Positions 11,400 to 22,384 of a DNA stretch of 64,000 nucleotides are shown piece by piece. The position numbers and the translations under genes were made by a program. Below the pieces are notes generated by a model. That model worked only from the letters and a program-made list of their open reading frames with translations, made no database searches and had not been told where the DNA came from. Source of the DNA: Phascolarctos cinereus (taxonomy: Eukaryota; Chordata; Mammalia; Diprotodontia; Phascolarctidae); contig NW_018344338.1 in assembly GCF_002099425.1 (NCBI RefSeq), forward strand, positions 237,001 to 301,000, written 5' to 3'. Each line of letters starts with the position of its first letter. Position 1 is the first letter of the stretch.

Positions 11400-11545
11400 G
11401 AGCTCTAATGGTGAAATCACAGAATTGGAGGGTTGGGAAGGACTTCAGGGGCCATACCAACCGCTTCCAGAAGACAGCCAACAAGGAACATATCCCAAGA
11501 CAGCTCATTCCCCTTTGGAGCAGGGAAAATTTCCTATTAGAGTTG
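11400..11545 (-). mobile_element. CR1/L3-like 3' end fragment
   Basis: Reversed CR1 tail landmarks: 'cacagaattggagggttgg', 'gaaggacttcaggggcc', 'agctcattcccctttgga'. Confidence 0.5.
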
Positions 11546-11817
11546 AGGCATTCTTTAGAGATGCTCTTAGGAAAGTCATGTGGACAAAGGACACTCCAGG
11601 AGGGACAGAGAAAGATATTGGACTAGCAGGTGGTTGTGGGAAGCCAGTCCCATTATGTCTCTGGAGCTGCTTGAAATTCTAGAGACTGCTAGAATGTACA
11701 TCCTCTCGGTGAAAGTATACTTTCCCTCCTTGTTTGAGCTAAGATACCATCTCACTTGTAGCTAAATGGATCATTTACACTTGTGTTTCCTTTGGCATCC
11801 CCTCCTGGATCACTAGA

Positions 11818-12092
11818 TTGCAGCTAGGTGGTACAGTGGGTAGAACACTGGGCCTGGAGTCAGGAAGACCTGTGTTCAAATCTGGCTTCAGACATTCACT
11901 AGCTGTGTGACCTGGGCAAGTCACTTCACCTCTGTTTGCCTTAATCCACTGGAGAAGGAAACAGCAAACCCCTCCAGTATCTTTGCCAAGAAAACCCCAT
12001 GGACCATACGAACATGTGTGACCCCTCCCATTGAGGGGCTGGTGTGCTGTGGTTGGCAGTATTGTGAATAGTCAGACGTTACTGAACAACCA
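11818..12092 (+). mobile_element. tRNA-derived SINE with RTE/BovB-like tail
   Basis: The head is 'gcagctaggtggtacagtgg' with A/B-box-like tRNA sequence ('aagacctgtgttcaaatctg'). Then comes 'ctagctgtgtgacctgggc', then the RTE-like tail 'ggagaaggaaacagcaaacc', 'ccagtatctttgccaagaaa' and a final 'actgaacaaccac'. This SINE layout is characteristic of marsupials. Confidence 0.85.
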
Positions 12093-12574
12093 CCAGACCC
12101 CCTTCAGTACATTCTGGGCCACGTAACTTGGATGTCTTACTGTTTACTTGGGTACATGGATCTGCCACCCAGTTTGTGTTGGTCTTCTGTAGAGCTGCAT
12201 TTGATGCCAAGCCAGCAACGTAAGGCTGCTCTCCCTGGGACCAGTGACTAGGGAAGTGGTTTTCCTTCTTGACCAGACTGTGCTCCCAGGTTAGACAAAC
12301 ATTTTCAGAGGACAGAAAGAAATAATTTTAGCTTGATACTCCCTTGCCTAGAAAAAAGAGCACTTGGCTTGGGCAGAGCTCCTGGGACCTTGCCTATCAC
12401 CTCCCCACCACCAGCGAGCAAGCTGCCAGTGTGGGCACAGCCTGGACTCCTCTCTTCACAGAGGTGGGCCAGGACTCAAGTAAGAAACACCCACACCACT
12501 CAGGAGGCCATACCCATGTGGGCACAACTGTCTTACACAAGTAATTCTGTTCAAAAAAGCAATGAAGTTGGTCT
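12093..12574. other. Unique sequence, nothing recognised
   Basis: No gene or repeat recognised. Confidence 0.4.
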
Positions 12575-12584
12575 GGCATGGCTT

Positions 12585-13384
12585 GATTTTTAAAATAATA
12601 TTTTATTTTTTCCCCAATTAAATGTAAAAACAATTTTCTTAACATTTGGTTTTTTTTTTAAGTTTTGAGTTCCAAATTTTATCCCTCCCCCTCCTCCATT
12701 CACCCTAAGAGGGTCAGCAATCATATATAGATTATACATGTGCATCATGGAAAACATTTCCATTTTAGGCATTTTGTTGTATAAGAAAACTCAAATAAAA
12801 AAAAAGAAGGAAGGAAAATGAAAAATAGCCTGCTTCAGTCTGCATTCAGATGACATCAGTTCTTTCTGTGGAGGCAGATAGCATTTTTCATCGAGTCCTT
12901 TGGGATTGTCTTGGATTTTTGCATTGCTGAGAAGAAGTTATTCACAGGTCTTCATTGTATTGTTGCTGTTTCTGTGTGCACTATTGTTCTGGCTCTGCGC
13001 ACTTCACTTTGCATCAGTTCATGTAAGTCTTTCCAGTTTTCTTCTGAAATCACCCTGCTTGTCATTTCTTATAGCACAATAACATTAGATCACAATAATA
13101 TACTACAACTTGTTCAGCCATTCCCCAGTTGATGGGCATCCACTTACTTTCTAATTCTTAGCCGTCACAAAAAGAGCTGCTATAAATATTTTTGTACAAA
13201 TCAGTTATTTTCCCTTTTCTGGGATTTCTTTGGATTGTAGACTTAGCAGGGGCATTGATGGATCAGAGCCCTTTGGGCATAGTTCCAAATTGCTCCACCA
13301 ATAGTGCATTAGTGTCCTAGCTTTCCAACATTTCCCACATTCCCTCCAACATCCAAAATTTCCCTTTTTAAAAAAATCATATTA
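12585..13384 (-). mobile_element. 5'-truncated L1 LINE (ORF2 end plus 3'UTR)
   Basis: On the minus strand it reads L1 ORF2 C-terminus ('tatagcagctctttttgtga', 'cccatcaactggggaatgg'), then the end of ORF2, then a 3'UTR with a G-rich block and 'tttggaactcaaaac' before the A-rich tail. Flanked by an imperfect short duplication GGCATGGYT at 12575 and 13385. The ORF2 frame is interrupted, so inactive. Confidence 0.85.
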
Positions 13385-13393
13385 GGCATGGTT

Positions 13394-13720
13394 AATCTAA
13401 ATGAAGGCATGTTGGCTGTTTATAATCCCTTCCTTTTCAGTCTTTGCCAACCACCTCTTTAATCATCGATTCTATAATATTCTTAGAAATAAAAGTCAAG
13501 CTTACTGGCCTATACTTTGTAGACTCTGTTCTTACCCCCCTGAGGGATCATGGGGACATTTGCCTTTCTCCAGTCTTGGGGTAGCTCTTCCATTTTCCAC
13601 AATCTTCCCATTAGTAATGATGGTAGCTCAGCAGTCACACCTTCGAGCTTTTTGAAGACTTGATGGTGGAGCCAACCTGGATCAGGTGACTTGAATTCAT
13701 CCAGGGCAGCTCAACACTCT
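13394..13720 (-). mobile_element. CR1/L3 LINE reverse-transcriptase fragment
   Basis: Minus-strand translation gives 'LPQDWRKANV' and further on 'YRPVSLTFISKNIIE'. These match the RT signature of CR1-clade LINEs ('PEDWRKANVTPIFKKG' then 'NYRPVSLTSVPGKVME'). The interval between the two blocks is in another frame, so the copy is broken. Directly adjoins the L1 at 12585-13384. Confidence 0.8.
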
Positions 13721-14008
13721 CTCTTCCTGTCTTCTCTCCTGGGGTGTCAACTCCCTGTCAATCACTTTATTTTATTTTATTTTTTTTGGTGTAAAGCTGT
13801 TCCCTGTGGCTGAGAGAACAACACTTGCCATGGTTCCTGGTACCAAATCAGTGCTTCATAAATTCATGTTGACTGAGTCACTGACCAAATGGGAATTGAG
13901 CATTGTTGTCCTCTTTCTTGCCAGTTGTTATCATCCCATCTGCGCTAAAGAGAAATCCTGCCATGACTCTGCTTTGGCCCCCAGGACTGTGACAACAGTG
14001 CTGGAAAG

Positions 14009-14065
14009 CAGCAACAGCAGCAGCAACACCAGGAGCCGCATACAACAGCAGCAACTGCAGCTCTA
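14009..14065. repeat. CAG/CAA-rich imperfect trinucleotide repeat
   Basis: Imperfect CAG and CAA units. Not embedded in a supported gene. Confidence 0.7.
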
Positions 14066-14084
14066 GCAAGAGCACGAAACAACC

Positions 14085-14186
14085 TCAACAGGGCAGAGGC
14101 TGCCTTTTGTCTCTTTGTATCCCCAGCACTTAGCACAGTGCCTGGCACACAGTAGGCACTTTAATAAATGTTTGTGGATTAGTTTG
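14085..14186 (+). mobile_element. L2 LINE 3' terminus
   Basis: 'tgtatccccagcacttagc', 'acagtgcctggcacacagt', 'ataaatgtttgtgga': the canonical L2 end, relatively well preserved. Confidence 0.85.
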
Positions 14187-14394
14187 TTAAAACATAAAAT
14201 TAGGTGGTACCTGCTTATGATGGCCCCATGCCAGTTTTTCGTGGTTGCAGATTCTATTTCCACGTATTCTCCCATCATCTCTTTATTTTTACATCACAGA
14301 TGTAAGTAGATTCTGCCAGGAATTAAAATCAAGATCAACATGTCAGCCCCCACCCCCAAAATACCTTAAACCAAACACTTCCATTAGCTATGTT

Positions 14395-14870
14395 AAGAAA
14401 GGCGTCATGGGAGTCAGCGGGTCCAAGGGGCTGTCTTGGTCACATCCCCTCTGGAGAGCTGTGTTCAGTCCTGGGCACCACCTCTTAGACAGGATGCAGG
14501 TTAAGCTTCTCCATCAAGGGGGTCCCAGTGTGGTGGGAATGCTGGGATGGGTTGAAGGCAAGGGGGATGTTCAGCTGGGAGACTTGGAGAGGGGGAGGGG
14601 ACATGAGTGCTGCCTCCAACTATTTGAAAGACTCCATGAGTAAAAGCATCTTGATCTGTTCTTCTTGGCCCAGAAGGAATCTTTGGTGTGAGTGCTGAGA
14701 GGTAGATTTTAGCCTTGATAGAAGGAGTCGTGGAAGGGTGGGTTGAGTTGCCTTCAGAGCCAAGAGGTTCCCCCTCACCAGTGATCTGAGAATCATGGGC
14801 TTACAAGGAGAAAGGACTATCACCAATGTCCCCCAGGAAATGTGTGCCATGGGCCCCGGGGCTTCTGTCC
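14395..14870 (+). mobile_element. CR1/L3 LINE 3' region
   Basis: Landmarks follow the CR1/L3 3' region: 'agctgtgttcagtcctgggc', 'ggagggggaggggacatgag', 'ctatttgaaagactcc', 'tgatctgttcttcttggccc', 'cagaaggaat'. Old and diverged. Confidence 0.7.
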
Positions 14871-15640
14871 CATTTGAGTTCAGTCATGTGGGGAGAGCAG
14901 CAGGATTAGTCCAAGCTCATGATGCACGACTGGGATAAGTGTCTGTCCCAGCGTGCCTCCTCCCCTCCTCCCCCGGGTTAAGAGGCATAACTGCAGGAGG
15001 TAGCAGGACATCACAGATAAACAGAGGAAAGCAGACCCCAGAGCAAGGAACAGCAAGGCTGAAGAATCCTATTTGGGGGAGCAGGGGGCTTGTGCAGTCA
15101 GTGAGCCAGAAGACTGACTAGGGCAGCAGATGCCCCAGTCACCTCACCTTTGTCCATCAGTGTAGACGAGTCAAGAAGGCTCTAGTCCTCTTTTGGGAGG
15201 GGGGGACTTTGATTGGTCAATACTTGGTGTCAGCTGTTGGTTGACATGGTCAGCTTCCCTTGGGTTAATTAATGGTGATCGTGGAGTGCCTGAAACAGAG
15301 AACTCCTTTGCAACCAAGAAATTTGTCTTCATTCAGTTTCCCATTACATTTTACATTTTCCCACCATATTCAGCAAATCAGATTGATTGCTTGCTGTTTA
15401 AGAAATGGAGTAAATAAAAACCAGTCAGTTGGCTGCCATGGCTGTAGCCTGAAGACTGTTCAGAAACAGATGGCCTAAAATCCACAGCTTTCTCAATTAA
15501 TTTAGTTGACTCCCTTGTATATAATTCTTTGGAGTAAAACCATTTAGCCATCATCAATCCATCCACCAAGAGCCCTGGAGGAGAGAGAAAGGTTCAGAAG
15601 TGGAATGAAAGAAAGGCAATTACATGCAGCTCTACCAAGC
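14871..15640. other. Unique sequence with a possible conserved core at 15226-15560
   Basis: No repeat recognised. Within it, 15226-15560 is AT-balanced and carries TAAT-type sites ('gggttaattaatggtg', 'tctcaattaatttagttg'), so it may be regulatory. There is no direct proof. Confidence 0.3.
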
Positions 15641-15858
15641 CTGAATAATAATAACAAGGGCCAGCATCGGCCACAGCACTGCACACTTTGAAAAGCACTT
15701 GATATGCAACACCTCAGCATGGCTTCATAACAATACGGGGTACCTAGCTATTGTTAGCTCCATTTTAAAGATTAGGCAACTGAGGCCCAGATGACTTGCC
15801 TGTGATCACACAGCCGATAAGCATCTGGGGAAAGATTTGAACTCAGGTCATCCTGAAC
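15640..15858 (-). repeat. MIR SINE
   Basis: Reverse MIR: 'gaaaagcacttgatatg', 'ccattttaaagattaggc', 'cacacagccgataagc', 'gatttgaactcaggtcatcc'. Confidence 0.8.
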
Positions 15859-15861
15859 ATG

Positions 15862-15910
15862 GGGCAGCTAAATGGCCAAGGGGATAGAATGTAAGCCCTG
15901 GAGCCAGGAA
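15862..15910 (+). repeat. tRNA-derived SINE head fragment
   Basis: 'ggggcagctaaatggccaag' followed by 'gccctggagccagg' is the first third of the marsupial SINE. It is truncated. Confidence 0.5.
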
Positions 15911-16917
15911 ATGGCCCTGGGGGAGGGGCTGTGGAAGAGTGGGTTTGACAGACCAGTCAAGACTTCTAGCCATCCTGTGCCGTCCTCAGTGGAGGACAGG
16001 AGGTGACTCACCCAGTCAAAAGCAATGCTCAGTGACTCAGTGTTGAGCCCCCTCGGATCCTATCCCTACTCGCTTTGTTAGAAGCAGTCAAAGGGCTCTG
16101 CCCAATTTGAGCAGGCTCTGATTGTCCTTCCTCTGCCCCCCTGGGTCCAACAGGAGGGCCCCTGAGGATGTTCCTTGGGTCTTAACACAGAGATATTCAG
16201 AAGATTAGAGAGAAGGTTGGCTAAGGGCGAGGTAGGGCTCTTTCCTATGTCCTAGGAAGGACAAGGCAGGTCTTTGGGGCAGGTGCGATATTCCGGGAGC
16301 CTGGAATATGTTGTGGATCAGCCAGAGACTGGTGACAGCCACCTGCCCAGAAGCACTGACGAAGAGGGACAGTGCTGATGACTGGAGTGGGGAGGGGTTG
16401 TCCATGGCCAGGACAGGGTGAGCTGCTGGAGCAGCACCTGGGGTCATCTTTTGTGGGGAGTCCCCAACAGGTGCTGAGAGGCTGGAGCTTAGCCAACATT
16501 CTGGAGGAGTCAGGCAGGCGTGTGTGGGGAAATGGTTCACAACTGTCTCTTCGGAGGAAAGTGGAGGCAAAACCCACTTTTAAGTTGGATCTTCACTGTT
16601 AACATTTCCCCCTATTTTCTTAAGTCTGGACAATCCACAAAATAATAAATTAAGCCCCTTTTTAGGGTTTACTGATTTCTGAGGTATAAATGCTCAAACT
16701 GAAAATTTAATCATCAGCTTCCTGGAGCCCAATCTGGCTGGCTCCAGGACTTGGCATCAGGGCAGGTGGATGGTCTAGAATTCCCCAAGGGTCTCTATAG
16801 GATCCCAGTGGGAGCTTGTCTTACTTTGAACTGGGAACAGCCAAAGCTGTGCTCATGTGGTCACCTCCCCCATCCCCAGAAGCCAGAAAGAAGAAACTGT
16901 TGCCTACCTGGAATACT

Positions 16918-16950
<33 letters not shown>

Positions 16951-18420
16951 TGTGTCTGAGGTTAGACAGTAACTTCTAGGCATACTGAAGCTCCTTGCCC
17001 ATGACACCCACACCCCTGCTGCTTTCTGGAGGCAACAGAGTCAGGGGCTGTTTAGGAACAATATGAATATTAATGAAAGAACCTTGGGGGGCCTCAACAG
17101 CATCAGCTACTCAGATGAAGGACAAGGCCAGGCTCACTGTCATCAGGCTGAGATCCACCACTAGCAGCCAGGCAGCTCCAAGGCTGCCCATGACATTCCT
17201 GGTGTGGGTTCTGTGGGAGAACACTCGAAGATGGGTCGGCTGCCTCCCCTCTGCTCTGAGTGTCTTGGGAGAAGCTTGGCCTGGAGACACTCTGCATCTA
17301 TTAGCAGTAGGTCAGTTTTGAGGGCATCTCTATCCCTCTCTAAAATGGAGCAGTGTAGACTAAACAGGGCAAGGGAACAGAGTGGAATTCTCCCCAGACC
17401 CCTACAGCACAAAAGAGATGCTTTTTGGGGGTTCATTTTGTTTTTTCATAGGTGTAGTGATCTTAGAAAATTATCTGATTTTTCACCAGACAAGTTTTCA
17501 GAGCAGGATAGCAGGTAGTTAATCTCCGCAATGCCTGCCTGAGGCCAGACAGTGGTAAGGACTGGCCTGCTACCATTCCCTGACGACCCCTTTCCATGAT
17601 TCCTCTTTCTGCTGCTCTTCTAGGGGAGTCCTGGCCAGCATTTCCCAGCTCCTCAGCTCAAGGCCAGGAGAGCACCCTCAAAGCCCTCCTAGGCTTCTCT
17701 GTTCCACCTGATTTCTTCTCATGCCCCCAATTCAGCTTGGCTTCTCACCATTAACTTGCTTTTTGACTAGCTCAGACCTGTTTAACCTCAGCAGGAAAAA
17801 TGTACTGGAAACACGACAGCCGTCACCAAGTAATTGAGGGGCTGTCACATCAACGGGGGATTAGCCTCGTTCTGCCAGGCCACAGAGGGCAGAACAAGGA
17901 GCAATTGGGGAGGGGGAGGAGAGCAGGGGATTTGGGACCCCTATAAGGAAAGGCTTCCTAACAAGGAGAGCCATGGAAGGGTCTGATTGCCTGCCCGGAG
18001 ACCATGAGCTCCCCTCTCTAGAGGCTGCAGGTAGAAGCGGGGACGCCTCTTTGTCTCGGCTGGTACAGAAGATTCTCACTCAGGTATGGGGCCTCTGAGA
18101 CCTCGATCCTGTCAGCTCCACAGCAGCCCTACCTGTTTTCTCTGCTTCCCGCTTCACTCCAAGCCCCCAGTAACTCTCATCCCCTATCTCCACCTTGGAT
18201 TGCAGGTTCACAAGCCCCCAGCCTCCGGGTTACTGTGATTCTCCCATGTCTGCTATGCTTCCCCAAAGGCTCAGCCCACCTCCCTCAGCTTCCTTCCTGC
18301 TATCGTATTGTTACCCTCTAGAAGAGTCCTATCCATGTCAGAATTATGAGAACATCTGAGTTGGAAGATGGAAGACATCTTGAGAGGTCGGGTGATTTGT
18401 AAATAATGCTGGACAAGTCT
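15911..18420. other. Unique sequence with one (GT)n
   Basis: A (GT)n run occupies 16919-16949. No exon, CpG cluster or recognised repeat otherwise. A 91-105 codon open frame pair on opposite strands near 17161-17518 has no domain signal. Confidence 0.4.
16919..16949. repeat. (GT)n microsatellite
   Basis: Fifteen GT units. Confidence 0.95.
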
Positions 18421-18600
18421 TTTCTTCATTCAAGAGAGAGAGCTAGGGAGTAAGCGAGAGACAGAGAGGTAGAGAGAAACAACTGAATAGAGAAAACCAA
18501 AGAGAGACAGACACACAGAGAAAGAGGGACAGAGACGGGCAGAGAGAAGTAGAGATGCACACAGTACAGAGAGGAGAGGGAGAGGGAGAGCGCAAATGTC
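18421..18600. repeat. Purine-rich (GAGA-like) low-complexity tract
   Basis: Imperfect GA/AGAC/GGGAGA units over about 180 bp with purines on the plus strand. Confidence 0.75.
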
Positions 18601-19284
18601 TTACATGTCTTCTCCGGGCAGATAGGATTCCAATGACAGGTTTTGCTTCTTTTCTCTCACCCTTAATTTGTGAGTAGCTGCGTAGTGGTGGGAGGGGGTC
18701 CTAGGGAAAAGGGGGGCAGGGATATGTGTGCCCTATTTCTTCCTGGCATCTATTTCAATAGATCATTAGGATCCTTTGTCTACCCTCCTCTGACTCAGAA
18801 CACTCTTCAAGGGCTATTTCCAGAATACAATAGCAGAGAGGGGTTCCTAAAGCTGGAGCAGAAAAGAGGGTGTGGGTGGTCACAGGTGATGCTCCATCAA
18901 TACTGAGTCTGTCACCATGAGCCCAGATTCAGAGAGTTAAAAGCCTGAGGACCAAGGGGATCAGAAGAGAGTCATCTCCTAAAAGATCAGACAAATGCAA
19001 GTTTCCCAAACCCATTCACTCTCTTCTGTCTCCCCCTTGGCTATTTTTCGATAGTCACACAGTCAACAATGCAGAAGACGGCTGTTTGTGACTTTCTGTC
19101 TTGAAATGTTGCCTGAGGAGTTGAGAAGCAAAGCTGTCTCACCCAACCAGCATGCGTGGGTGGTAGGTCTCCAACCCAGATCCTCCTGACTATGAGGTTT
19201 GCTCTCTAGTCCCTAGACTACCTTTCCTTTCATGATTTCAAATTAGTAAGAGGAAAAAAAACCTACCATACATTTTCTTTTTTT
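18601..19284. other. Unique sequence, nothing recognised
   Basis: No recognised gene or repeat. It may contain a weak L2/MIR remnant around 19180-19230. Confidence 0.4.
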
Positions 19285-19462
19285 GACTTTGTTTTTACTT
19301 TATTTTTTTTAGTTTTTAATTTATATTTTTATATTATTTTACCCAATTACATACTAAAATTTTTTAACTTTTCTTTTAAGTTTTGAGTTCCAAATTCTCT
19401 CCATCCCTCCCTCTTTCCCTCCCTTTCCCCCTCTCTGAGATGGCAAGCAATCATACATGACT
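19285..19462 (-). mobile_element. L1 3'UTR/tail fragment
   Basis: On the minus strand: a G-rich block, then 'gagaatttggaactcaaaac' and an A-rich end, as in the other L1 tails of this window. It appears to have been the landing site of the L1 at 19469-23295. Confidence 0.7.
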
Positions 19463-19483
19463 ACATCTCTTTCTTTCTTCCCT

Positions 19484-19573
<90 letters not shown>

Positions 19574-19628
19574 TTTCTTTCTTTCTTTCTTTCTTTCTTC
19601 CTTTCTTCCTTTCTTTCTTCCTTTCTTT
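19463..19628. repeat. (CTTT)n microsatellite at an L1 3' tail
   Basis: About 40 CTTT units with a few CTTC variants. On the L1-sense strand this is (AAAG)n, directly after the L1 polyadenylation end, so it probably grew from the L1 tail. Confidence 0.93.
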
Positions 19629-20109
19629 TTTATTTTTCCCTGGTCACATGTAAAAACAAGTTTTAACACTTGTTTTTAAAACTTTGAGTTCCAAATTCTC
19701 TCCCTTCCTCCCCACCCCTATTGAGAAGACAAGCAGTTTTATATAGGTTATGTATGTGTAGTCATGCAAAACACTTCCATAATAGTCATGTTATGAAAGA
19801 AAACATAGACAAAAAACTCAAAAAATAGATTTAAAAAAGTATGCTTCAATCCGCATTCAGACATCATCAGTTCTTTCTTTGAGGAGGGATAGCACTCTAA
19901 GTCCTTCAAAGTTATCTTGGATCATATTGCTGAGAATAGCTAAGTCATTTACAGCTGATAATCCTACAATATTGCTGTTACTTTGTACACAGTACATTTC
20001 ACTTTGAATCAACTCATATAAGTCTTTCCAGGTTTCTCTGAGTGTATCATGCTCATCATTTCCTATAGTACAATAATATTCCATCATAATCACATGCTAG
20101 AATTAGTTC

Positions 20110-20665
20110 AGCTATTCCCCAATTGATGGGCACCCCCTCAATTCCTAATTACTTGCCCCCAGAAAAGAGCTGCTATAAATATTGTTGTACATACATTTTC
20201 CTTTTTTGTCATCTCATTTGGGATACAGACCTAGTAGTGCTATTGCTAGCTCAAAGGATATACATGATTTCATAGCCCTTTGAACATGGTTCCAAATTGC
20301 TCTACAGAATGGTTGAATCAGTTCACAACTCCACCAACAATGCATTAACCCATTTTCCCCCACATCCCTCCAACATTTGTGATTTACCTTTGCTGTCCTA
20401 TTGGACAATCTAATAGGTATGAGGTAGTACCTCAAAATTGTTTTAATTTGCATTTCTCCAACTAATAGTGAGTTAGAATATTTTTCCATATAGTTATGGA
20501 TAATTTTGACTACTTCATCTGAAAACTGATCATCTTTTGATCATTTATCAACTGGGAATGACTTATTTTTATAAATTTGATTCAATTCTCTATATGTTTG
20601 AGAAATGAGGCCTCTCTCAGAGAAACTTGCTTCAAAAATTTTTTCACAGTTACTATTGATAAATA
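20110..20665 (-). pseudogene. L1 ORF2 C-terminal remnant
   Basis: Minus-strand translation starts 'CEKIFEASFSERGLISQ', matching the human L1 ORF2 stretch WEKIFATYSSDKGLISR. It continues with 'EMQIKTILRYYLIPIRLS' (human EMQIKTTMRYHLTPVRM), 'HCWWSCELIQPF' (human HCWWDCKLVQPL) and 'IALLGLYPK' (human IPLLGIYPK). This is roughly the last 230 codons. Homology begins abruptly at about 20665, right after the purine-rich spacer, so the junction is sharp. Frame is broken in places. Confidence 0.85.
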
Positions 20666-21080
20666 TATTTCCCTCCATCCTACCCCCCCGTTTATTCTAT
20701 TCTCTCTCTCCTTTCACCCTGTCCCTATTCAAAAGTGTTTTGCTTCTCACTATACCCTCCCCTAATCTGCCCTTCTTCTATCACCTCCCCTTCTCTAATC
20801 CCCTTCCCTCCTACTTTCCTGTAGGTTAAGAGAGATTTCTATACTGAATTGAGCATCTTATTCCTTCTTTGAGCCAATTCTGATGAGAGTAAGTTCACTC
20901 ACTTCCCCTCACCTCCCCCCCTTTCCCCTCCACTGTAAAAGCTTTTTCTTAGCTCTTTTATGTGAGATGATTTACCCCATTCTACCTCTCTTTCTCTTTC
21001 TCCCAGTACATTCCTCTCTCACTCCTTAATTTTTTAGATATCATCCCTTCATCTTCAACTCATACCTGTGCCCTCTGTCT

Positions 21081-21210
21081 TTTTAAAAAGGCAGTTGGGG
21101 TTAAGTGACTTGCCCAGGGTCACACAGCTAGTAAGTGTCAAGTGTTTGGTCTGAGGCTGCATTTGAACTCAGGTCTTCCTGACTTCAGGGCTGGTGCTCT
21201 ATCCACTGCA
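21081..21210 (-). mobile_element. tRNA-derived SINE inserted in the L1 spacer
   Basis: Reverse orientation: 'ttggggttaagtgacttgcc', 'cacacagctagtaagtgtc', 'gaactcaggtcttcctgac', 'gctctatccactgc'. Flanked by a 10-bp target-site duplication CCCTCTGTCT at 21071-21080 and 21211-21220. Younger than its L1 host. Confidence 0.92.
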
Positions 21211-21409
21211 CCCTCTGTCTATATATGTGCCTTCTAACTACCCAAAAAATGACAAAGATTTTATGAGTTACAAATATCATTTCCCCATGTAGGAACATAA
21301 ACACTTCAACCTTATTAAGTCCCTTATGATTTCTCATTCCTATTTACCTTTTTGTTCTTGAGTCTTGTATATGAAAGTCAAATTTTCTATTCAGTTCTGG
21401 TCTCCTCTC

Positions 21410-22364
21410 AAGAATGCTTGAAATTCTTCTATCTTATTGAATGCCTTTTTTTGCCCCTCAGTTTTGTTGCGTAGGTGATTCCTGGTTGTAATACTAGCTC
21501 CTTTGCCCCCTGGAATATCACATTCCAAGCCCTCTGATCTTTTAATGTAGAAGCTGCTAAATCTTGTGTTATCCTGACTGTGGCTCTGCCATACTTGAAT
21601 AGTTCCTTTCTGGCTGCTTACAGTATTTTTTCTTCTTGACCTAGGAATTCTGGAATTTGGCTATAATATTCACAGGAGTTTTCCTTTTGAGGTCTCTTTC
21701 AGGAGGTGATCAGTGGATTCATTCAATTTCTATTTTACCCTCTGATTCTAGGATATCAGGGCAGTTTTCCTTGATAATTTCTTTAAAGATGATGTCTAGG
21801 CTCTTTTTTTCATCATGGCTTTCAGGCAGGCCAATCATTTTAAAATTAGCTCTTGTGTCTATTTTCCAGGTCAGCTGTTTTTTCAATGAGATATTTCACA
21901 TTGTCTTCTATTTTTCATTCCTTTGATTTTGTTTTATTGTTTTTTTTGATTTCTCATAAAGACATTAGCTTCCATTGGCTCCATTCCAATTTTTAAGGGA
22001 TTATTTTCTTCAGTGAGCTTTTGGACCTCCTTTTTTTGGCCAGTTCTGCTTTTTAAGGCATTCTTCTCCTCACTTTTTGGATCTCTTTTATCATCTGGCC
22101 TGGTCTGTTTTTAAGGTGTCATTTTCTTCAGTATTTTTTTGTGTGTGTCTCCTTTACCAAGCTGTTGACTTGTTTTTCATGATTTTCTTGTATCACTCTC
22201 ATATCTTTTTCCAATTTTTCCTCTAATTCTCTTACTTGATTTTCAAAATCATTTTTGAGCTCTTCCATGGCCTGAGACCAATTCATATTTCTTGGAGACT
22301 TTGGATGTAGAAGCTTTGGCTTTATTGTCTTCTGAGTGTGTGTTTTGATTTTCCTTGTCACCAC
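21410..22364 (-). pseudogene. L1 ORF1 remnant (coiled coil, RRM, C-terminal domain)
   Basis: An open stretch at 22128-22364 encodes a charged coiled coil including 'ELEEKLEKDMRVIQENHEKQ'. Downstream, minus-strand frames give 'SPPERDLKRKTPVNIIAKF' (human ORF1p has GKRDPKRPTPRHIIVKF, in the RRM) and 'ITYATKL' followed by 'IEEFQAFLR' (human ISYPAKL and MLRDFVTTR, C-terminal domain). ORF1p is the RNA-binding chaperone of L1 particles. This copy is split by stops and frameshifts and cannot make a full protein. Confidence 0.8.
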
Positions 22365-22384
22365 AGTAACTTTCTACAGTCAGA

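Noticed and set aside
11818-11890. Possible tRNA gene
   Set aside because: It is the tRNA-derived head of a SINE. Box similarity is present but it continues into the SINE body and is repeated throughout the window.
14009-14065. CAG repeat as a polyglutamine exon
   Set aside because: The repeat is short and imperfect, and the surrounding frames have no gene context.
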